From positions 62,001 to 126,000 of the IMG/VR virus record IMGVR_UViG_3300020202_000062: DNA of 64,000 nt. One strand, given 5' to 3'. Shown piece after piece: positions 60,001 through 64,000 of the stretch. Numbering within the stretch: position 1 is the first letter of the stretch; each line of letters opens with the position of its first letter. Both the position numbers and the translations under genes were made by a program. The notes beneath the pieces are model-generated. The model saw only the letters and a list, made by a program, of their open reading frames with translations, searched no databases and had not been told where the DNA came from. Source of the stretch: a virus.

Positions 60001-62414
60001 TCTGGGTATGCATTAAAGGCACCCCAGAGTTGCTTGATTCTTAGGAATGGGTTTCTCTTGCCGAAAGCCTCAACCAGTTCCTTCTGTTGCTCGCTGGACA
60101 ACTGCTCACGCATCTGCTGCTTTACATCAAAATCTGTAAATGAAAGCCTTACACTGTAGACGCGTGGGAATCCTGGGATTGTATCCACTTCGAATGCTAG
60201 AGGTAGAACATACTTGATTCCTGCAAGTGCAGTTAGAACATTCTTAACGCCCATGAATCCGAGCACTCCGTGTGCGTGCTCTAGTCGGGCTAGGTTATTG
60301 ACGTGGTTGTACGCTTGCTTAAGACGTATAAGTTCTTCCTCACCAAAGACAGTCATGGAGACATCGATACGTGAGTCGCGGCCACCAATATGCTGATGAA
60401 CTGGTTCTTCCTGCATCTGTAACTGGAGCCTTGCAATATTGTTAGCAATAGTTACGCTCACGCCATTGACGATTACCTTAGACCAGTCAATGGGGAGACG
60501 AGCCATAGGAACTTCCCATTCACGGATCGTTAGGTGGGAGTCTTTGAACATTGCATCTTCAAGGTACGCCTGGAAGTAAGGTGTAGTCTTGTAATTATTG
60601 AAGATGTAGTCAAACCAATATAGAGCGGCTTCTAGGTTTAGCTTGTCAATAGCCGCATCTGTCAGTGAACTTCCAGTTCCTAGGACCGAAAGATTCCTAT
60701 AAAAGCCCTGCCACTCGGCCATCTTCTCTAGTGACATTGCAGAAGGGTTGCCATAAAGTGAATTATCACGAAGGTAATTGTGTAGAACACTCCTAGTACT
60801 TGATAACTCAGAAGCGGAGATCCTCTGACTAAATGAAGAGAGGGTATCAAATCCTAATTCCTCCCATACGTAACCAGGGGCGGTGTCTACGTCAATATTC
60901 ATAGCACCTAAGAATGACTCCCACCAAGACTTCTCACGAACGGCATCAAAGTCTTCGTTCTCACCTGGTTGCCTGAAGTTGGCTAAGTCAGGGCCGAAAA
61001 CCTGAAGAGGAGTCTTGATTGGGTAGTAGATGTTGAAGTTTTTACCATCTAGCCATTCTTGCTTCTTGTTAAAACTTGTTGGGATCTCATGTTCATAAGC
61101 AGGCACGGTCTGCATTGCGTCTTCTGGATTGTTTGGGTCGATCTTCTCAACCATACTATCTTGACGCTCACTGAATATGCCGTACTCTCCATAGTATGAG
61201 ACTTCCTTCTCAATAAGGAATCCCTGAGTAGCAGAGGCGGCCAATTGCTTTGCTGCACGACCCATATACTGACGGTACTTACCCCAGTGAATAGCGTTAT
61301 TGAAGTCGTGAATCATAGGCAAATATGCCTTATGGTTAAACTTCAGTAGATTTAGGTTTACGGCGACACAGAATGGGAAGTCTTCAACCGTTGAGATTGT
61401 CATGCTCTGAAGCACGACTCCGGTAATGTCCCATGTCTGGTTGAGGTACTGGTTCTTTATAGGTAGGAATGGAGCATACTTAAACTGAGCAACAAGGCCA
61501 CGCAGTGACGACAGGAACCTATCTACCTCTTCCTCATTGCCATCCGCGTCGAAATTGATGTCAATCTTCTCTCCATCTGAACTATCTAAGAATGAGGTTG
61601 CATCCATGTCCCCACCCCAGATTGATTCTTGGTTTGGGAAGTACAAGGTCATAGTGATCATGGTCTCGCTGTGGCCACTATTGAACTTGGGCGCAATCTG
61701 CTGCCTTAGAGCACCGCCCGTTAAGCTTCCTGCTCGTCCCTGCTGGCTAACATTGATGTTTAGCGGCGGGACCACAAACCTAGACGCACCGATCCTGCAC
61801 TCCCATGGGAAAACTGGTAGTGGTGCTACGTTCTCTCGGATATGCTCATTGAAGATTTCGCCCAGGCGAACCTGAGTATCCAAATATCCAAATGCCATCT
61901 CAAACCCAGAGGCGCTGTCACTACCACGACTGAACGCATCTGCGATTTGGTCTAAGATATATTCGCTACGGTTCTCTCCCTCCGGGACTTCCAGGTGTGT
62001 CTGGTTGTACCATATGGTATACGCGGTCCAGAGTTCTTCGGTTAGGGGGAACCACTTGTATAGCTTTTTCTTGAAGGCGTGTGCGTTCGAGTCAGAGTAA
62101 TTGCCGAGCCTATTCAACCAAACCAAGTGTTGTTGGGTGGGATTCCCGGCTCGCACTGCCGAAAGAACCGTTTCTAGGTTCTTGATAAGATCCTCAAGTC
62201 CATGATCTACAATGACGCGAATGAGTGCTTCTTTTTCTGCTCTCTGGGCGTCGTTATCGAAGTCCACGCCCTGGAAGAGAAGTTCGTCTGAATAGGCTTG
62301 TTCGACGGCTTCGTCAAACTCCTCTGGCGTGGTAGCCGCCCAGAGGTCCTGTTCTTCTTCGTAACTTAAGCCATCTCCGTCACCGTATAGGCTCATTCCG
62401 CCAGATTCAGACAT
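54036..62414 (-). CDS. Giant tail-hub protein with SNase-like and glycine-zipper segments (2,792 aa)
   Basis: Residues about 200-400 and 620-820 hold two related tail-attachment modules (TWDITGVVLQSMTISTVEDF; EVDTIPGFPRVYSVRLSFTD). About 1050-1170 is hub-like (LKPGVRVHLRMGYSANPNAL). About 1726-1778 looks like a double-psi beta-barrel (RILVFNANNGRACVCTPGDK). About 2288-2341 has NPDIRPHDLIYIADIYERCY. About 2435-2475 is a glycine-rich hydrophobic stretch (GAGAGFLLGGGPAGAVIGGV). About 2600-2740 is a staphylococcal-nuclease-like domain (DGDTIDV, RLTGINTAEL, SARLLAVV). The ATG at 62414 has a GGAGATG site. It probably forms the hub and carries enzymes into the cell envelope. Confidence 0.78.
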   Translation of the reverse strand: MSESGGMSLYGDGDGLSYEEEQDLWAATTPEEFDEAVEQAYSDELLFQGVDFDNDAQRAEKEALIRVIVDHGLEDLIKNLETVLSAVRAGNPTQQHLVWLNRLGNYSDSNAHAFKKKLYKWFPLTEELWTAYTIWYNQTHLEVPEGENRSEYILDQIADAFSRGSDSASGFEMAFGYLDTQVRLGEIFNEHIRENVAPLPVFPWECRIGASRFVVPPLNINVSQQGRAGSLTGGALRQQIAPKFNSGHSETMITMTLYFPNQESIWGGDMDATSFLDSSDGEKIDINFDADGNEEEVDRFLSSLRGLVAQFKYAPFLPIKNQYLNQTWDITGVVLQSMTISTVEDFPFCVAVNLNLLKFNHKAYLPMIHDFNNAIHWGKYRQYMGRAAKQLAASATQGFLIEKEVSYYGEYGIFSERQDSMVEKIDPNNPEDAMQTVPAYEHEIPTSFNKKQEWLDGKNFNIYYPIKTPLQVFGPDLANFRQPGENEDFDAVREKSWWESFLGAMNIDVDTAPGYVWEELGFDTLSSFSQRISASELSSTRSVLHNYLRDNSLYGNPSAMSLEKMAEWQGFYRNLSVLGTGSSLTDAAIDKLNLEAALYWFDYIFNNYKTTPYFQAYLEDAMFKDSHLTIREWEVPMARLPIDWSKVIVNGVSVTIANNIARLQLQMQEEPVHQHIGGRDSRIDVSMTVFGEEELIRLKQAYNHVNNLARLEHAHGVLGFMGVKNVLTALAGIKYVLPLAFEVDTIPGFPRVYSVRLSFTDFDVKQQMREQLSSEQQKELVEAFGKRNPFLRIKQLWGAFNAYPDFPLSVKDEDGKIVGHLDPDYYFHAFQTIDDDIVQGSLQRKEATTGYEALANYLGVEDSNKTTPIEDYTPSVSHLTRELDLGLGEVATIQDRTAEGYSHKYKLNLGVYDKDMKSNSIIELDDYGWAFGKEDIDTGQTEWAARGINVDDDIASRVQVEPTTPTADTAPFASYGHPYEDKGTANPNHQFHLMMQDAQYRDLSGRMVRAFPTYMLWLIDEGGYFTGVKLFDNFYGLQSVIDFSIVQSEDILGDTLILRVSNLYSKLSSEYKAVINGKTDTRLTDEEEPDMALAVIDTIRDAGRNLMSGTVDSHIVEIENIRLKPGVRVHLRMGYSANPNALPTVFNGVVTTVETGDIITITCQSDAIELSPIINTTDKKGHSGDMNEGFMGSMWLSEPRDLMVRLLSMGASGVKEQIAHAFKGQIFSESRFGIRHFGHILYEPMSDGEEKRHADRYEIVKNNLQQFTGDLEGNDPVSSLGEAFGGLTSFFASGGDGTGTLFSSLAGEGIRSPAIDLMQNMWANFVNRRDYELFKRNIYPGNGLGVAQYLGGDLMDGALTMAATHEGRNSKTPQETRVFDGLSAQAQANATIADVQSSGEDDDARALRNSGLDPNEVAVALDGGDINTATDPRIFEAVRSRRENHPFMKALGLTNSDDDVNGFDEVSFRAQTYMKSVWDLFRLCAALLPNYIVAVRPFEDRSTVFYGKPHWLYTSGVIPLTTGIPKSSTLKVEDSNEELERMLQNAAGLANPLADLKNEMQFYENLEKSHPFSMQQVQPNGSVDVPDWALREFKTLPLYRDESTKKVLLPHRTGSIVEEMHLPTSSSLEEDMKQHQQSSTLPPEKRHPFYMDRSSDGSARGQQGGVGGVHGNNEYSEGGTIKEGDNPDWPGRTGFFGVLDPESERWYMNMYWDSAHVKRDELKGSRILVFNANNGRACVCTPGDKGPSPSTGHHIGVSPDVAEVLGIKNGDTNIWVGFVDDNSKLGPVTSLASSGITGIDSSGRSPGMRNADREGGQEAIADSSDEEIELEESSDGNTYSDGTFDWFDEERADSAGLYEFEQGGLEENVPVYINRGSGLYQDDKTQNIGYLARLLYDEEFAERENSTARLIGKRTVDEAEEIWDQFRKEFQDYDSVEGEWEKITLENHEDNEDLYGEYIEEFKKWLWQDPWRRAWVVVVVSRKVDKGQLFTDNSIEALGDTGELFDFTPDAIFGGEGWKFNRVEKLWKEYMRIKHSTVEPMPISAFEQELKAWMEQNASEGDEADSLLGAALEDIDQALDATIGKLLTAVSAGLSGLVSMFRMSMMTMGQGLNMVGSMQKQANLLNKVFNDSIYFKAGEEGSILRLADNPFTREYGEPVVEVREPFQRMHYINSFQHIISNQIEENSNVATVVTATSDGKYPVTVHMDKGAPPERQTEIAVETGLFWDNAKGSGILGFLHPLLHPIETARSIAKVTTGSADEMLSKRVALWHLKENLKDIYSGEIILLGNPDIRPHDLIYIADIYERCYGMFEVEQVVHHFTPDQGFITSVTPNAIVTINDPARWSMISWIWSWWAVKNMRDDVRQIIDKTQDAESYFVSEKITSRNLAEVMRTQMYGHLQYTQGSSALVKDLASASQMGLVNVGALGNQGGGLAEALLPMAATGLAPVVGAGAGFLLGGGPAGAVIGGVGGLAAGDLAWDAWKWVRDNLLDQHGCYIQYLNKDGKPMDAGLSYAQGVAVGRHHSINLLPGILGVRVNTQDQHGNSFIRSDDLLSALGWKPIDITRLVREVSWWNAQTQVKIMEMAGRTPDEIALNKPEVEIGTVVDIEDGDTIDVETEHGRVTVRLTGINTAELQIHDRDVYELDYDAITGENMPFQDPQDEGISSNRNSARSVLATAYLKKILIDDPKAAGYEPTVALRYNRYNKYDSTDSARLLAVVFHNVPQGTPPGDRDTVLRGLAEKHPLIAWDSYMEDSRPYTANWAMVMSGLATIYFKDLLTNDTERGADAYKD

Positions 62415-62428
62415 TTACATCTCCACAC

Positions 62429-62836
62429 TTAAAACAATCTATTGAGGCGCATTGCCTTCTTTAGTCTCATCATAGAACTATTAGGAGTGCTACGATAAGT
62501 GTAATCAAAAACATTCTTACTTATTGTACCTACTCTGTTGACCGGATTGCTAGTCTGAACCCCCAACTTAGTAGGTATTCTCATGCCGCGAGCCTTTTGC
62601 GCTCCTTTGGCCAGATAGCCTGAGTCGTTCATTTGGATGGGTGCTGACGACCCATGCATGTAACCTTCCCAAGAACCGCCTCGCTTACTAGGTGCACTAG
62701 TAACCGAAGATCTCCTATTCTGACCTAAGGAAACTTTGACGGCTTCTCTTCTTTCTGCGACGTTATCATTTGCGACATTTCGCTTACCAACAGCCGCTTT
62801 GTACTTTGAGTGCTGGTCGTTTATTGATCCGCTCAT
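62429..62836 (-). CDS. Basic small virion-like protein (135 aa)
   Basis: A 135-residue Arg/Lys/Asn-rich, low-complexity protein (KAAVGKRNVANDNVAERREA; MMRLKKAMRLNRLF). Its start overlaps the upstream gene's TGA as ATGA. No family is recognised. Basic charge suggests DNA or tail-tube contact, but nothing more can be said. Confidence 0.55.
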   Translation of the reverse strand: MSGSINDQHSKYKAAVGKRNVANDNVAERREAVKVSLGQNRRSSVTSAPSKRGGSWEGYMHGSSAPIQMNDSGYLAKGAQKARGMRIPTKLGVQTSNPVNRVGTISKNVFDYTYRSTPNSSMMRLKKAMRLNRLF

Positions 62837-64000
62837 GGCCTATAGTCCTGATCGATGATACTGAAGATGTCTTCAAATCCTGGAGACGCATTATACATTG
62901 AGCCTGTTGCTGGTGCACCAGTCAGCATCTCTGCTTGAAGTAGTAAAGTATCTGAGTGAACATTACCGCCACTTCCCCTTACCCTATATGTCACACCCTG
63001 TCCACTAGAAGAACCACGAGAGTATCCCATGTCTGGCATTGGGTCGGTGTACATTCCTTCGTAGAAAGATCCACCAGGAAGGAAGTCTGGCCCAGAAGCA
63101 TCCTCTGGGGTGACATCCTTTTGAGACTGGAACAAGAAACTGAAGCCAATAAGACCAGCCGCTATCATTGCGCCGCGATTTACCGCTTTCACATCCCACA
63201 CTTTCCAAAGTTCATCCTTGCTGATCCTTGTAAGGTCTTTCATCTTTCTTGCAGCACCAGTTGCCATGGACTTAACAGCAGCCTTCTTCGCACCAGGGAC
63301 GTATCCTTCTGGTAAGAAATCTCCAACACTAATCTCTTTAGCGTGCATTCTACGAAGGTGCTTTAGCTGATCTCTTGTGAGTCCTGGGAAATGAGTCTCG
63401 TGAATCTTCTTTAAGTTGCCCCCTGTCAACATTCTGGCTGTAGCGACGTTTGTTAGGTCGGCCATATTTGCAGCCTTCCCTGTGCGCCCCATTAGAACGT
63501 TCCAATCTCTACCCTCATTGTGAGTAATCTGCATAAGCGCACCAATAACGCGGAATGCCTTGTTTCCTGCCTTGCCGTCTTCAAAGTTCTCAGCCATAGC
63601 AATAGCCGCAGCGCGATGTGCCGATCGGAATGGGTCTTGTTTATGAGCCATCAATTCCAACAAGTCGCCAGGGGTATCTGTTATCTGATCTCCCATTGCT
63701 TCGTCAAATGCGCTCAGAACCCTTTGGGCCGATTCTATTTCCTCTGGTGTATAAACACCCTCAATAGCCTCTTTGATCCAAGGTGTCTTTGCTACTTCTT
63801 TCCTTGCGATTTCTTTCGCTGCCTCGATTTGGAGTTGTCGTGCGTGCACTGCTCTAGACCATATTGCTCTTTCATCTTCTCTCCCCAGCAAATACGCACT
63901 AAGGTCATGGTCTTCGGGGCTCAACCCCAACCTTGCAGCAGCATCAGCCAACCCGGCTGCAACGTTTGCCTTGTTCTTTAGCCTTTGCTCTACTAGCAAT
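62833..64000 (-). CDS. Large structural protein, C-terminal part (partial)
   Basis: The open frame continues past the right edge, so the first residues visible (LVEQRLKNKANVAAG) are not the true start. Helical segments (QLQIEAAKEIARKEVAKTPW; EEIESAQRVLSAFDEAMGDQ) and one hydrophobic helix (RGAMIAAGLIGFSFLF, about 275-290) are seen, then a Gly/Ser-rich end (MGYSRGSSSGQGVTYRVRG). The position just ahead of the hub suits a tape-measure-like or other large tail protein. That is inference. Confidence 0.55.
   Translation of the reverse strand, partial: LLVEQRLKNKANVAAGLADAAARLGLSPEDHDLSAYLLGREDERAIWSRAVHARQLQIEAAKEIARKEVAKTPWIKEAIEGVYTPEEIESAQRVLSAFDEAMGDQITDTPGDLLELMAHKQDPFRSAHRAAAIAMAENFEDGKAGNKAFRVIGALMQITHNEGRDWNVLMGRTGKAANMADLTNVATARMLTGGNLKKIHETHFPGLTRDQLKHLRRMHAKEISVGDFLPEGYVPGAKKAAVKSMATGAARKMKDLTRISKDELWKVWDVKAVNRGAMIAAGLIGFSFLFQSQKDVTPEDASGPDFLPGGSFYEGMYTDPMPDMGYSRGSSSGQGVTYRVRGSGGNVHSDTLLLQAEMLTGAPATGSMYNASPGFEDIFSIIDQDYRP

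Noticed and set aside
54036-62414. Intein or frameshift fusion in the giant hub gene
   Set aside because: No splice-junction motifs (Cys/Ser start, His-Asn end) were seen and the frame is uninterrupted, so one long structural protein is simpler.
1-64000. CRISPR array, insertion sequence, attachment site or integrase
   Set aside because: No spaced direct repeats, transposase, terminal inverted repeats or recombinase were found on either strand.

Overview
The window is a 64 kb piece of a tailed double-stranded DNA bacteriophage genome (Caudoviricetes). Every gene I accept is on the minus strand, so transcription runs from base 64000 to base 1. Genes are packed with almost no gaps, and stop and start codons often overlap as TAATG or ATGA. 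The longest non-coding stretches are about 140 and 130 bases, and no gap reaches 300. Base composition is moderate, roughly the high 40s % G+C by eye. The host cannot be read directly. Two CHAP hydrolases, a peptidoglycan-binding domain, an FmdB-like zinc ribbon, ThyX, and a monomeric B12-dependent ribonucleotide reductase fit a Gram-positive and possibly actinobacterial host; this is inference.

Read in the direction of transcription, about 64000 to 25660 is the tail and baseplate module. It holds the 3' end of a large virion-like gene, a basic small protein, and a 2,792-residue tail-hub-like protein with a terminal nuclease-like domain. These are followed by two CHAP hydrolases flanking a gpV/gp45-like OB protein, a gp25-like baseplate protein and a baseplate J protein. 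A DEDDy exonuclease with zinc ribbons sits next. Then come two giant structural proteins (1,464 and about 1,724 residues), a family of baseplate or fibre-connector proteins, two receptor-binding-type fibres, a small repeat protein, a second membrane protein and a three-helix holin candidate. A promoter lies just past the holin stop codon.

From about 25520 to 18760 is nucleotide metabolism: class II ribonucleotide reductase, a P-loop protein, ThyX, a dCMP-deaminase-type enzyme and a MazG-like protein, mixed with small zinc and membrane proteins. From about 18690 to 11250 is a modification cassette: a DNA methyltransferase, several glycosyltransferases (mostly GT2-like, one GT4-like, one CgeB-like and one two-domain protein) and two FkbM-type methyltransferases. 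From about 11220 to 970 is replication: a VSR/DUF559-like nuclease, a DnaB-like helicase, a RecB/Cas4-like protein, a ribbon-helix-helix protein, an HD protein, an archaeo-eukaryotic-type primase, a zincin metallopeptidase and a DnaE-type DNA polymerase. The window ends inside a P-loop ATPase.

Together the genes would build dNTP pools without host thymidylate synthase, copy the genome with a phage primase, helicase and polymerase, decorate some substrate (virion protein, DNA or host glycan) with sugars and methyl groups, and assemble a large enzyme-bearing tail tip. The observations most worth a second look are 16 Ala-Thr-Pro tripeptides scattered through one giant tail protein, a 79-nt structured intergenic element whose loop resembles the I-CeuI/23S rRNA site, and the tail-hub protein carrying nuclease-like, glycine-zipper and double-psi-barrel-like segments.
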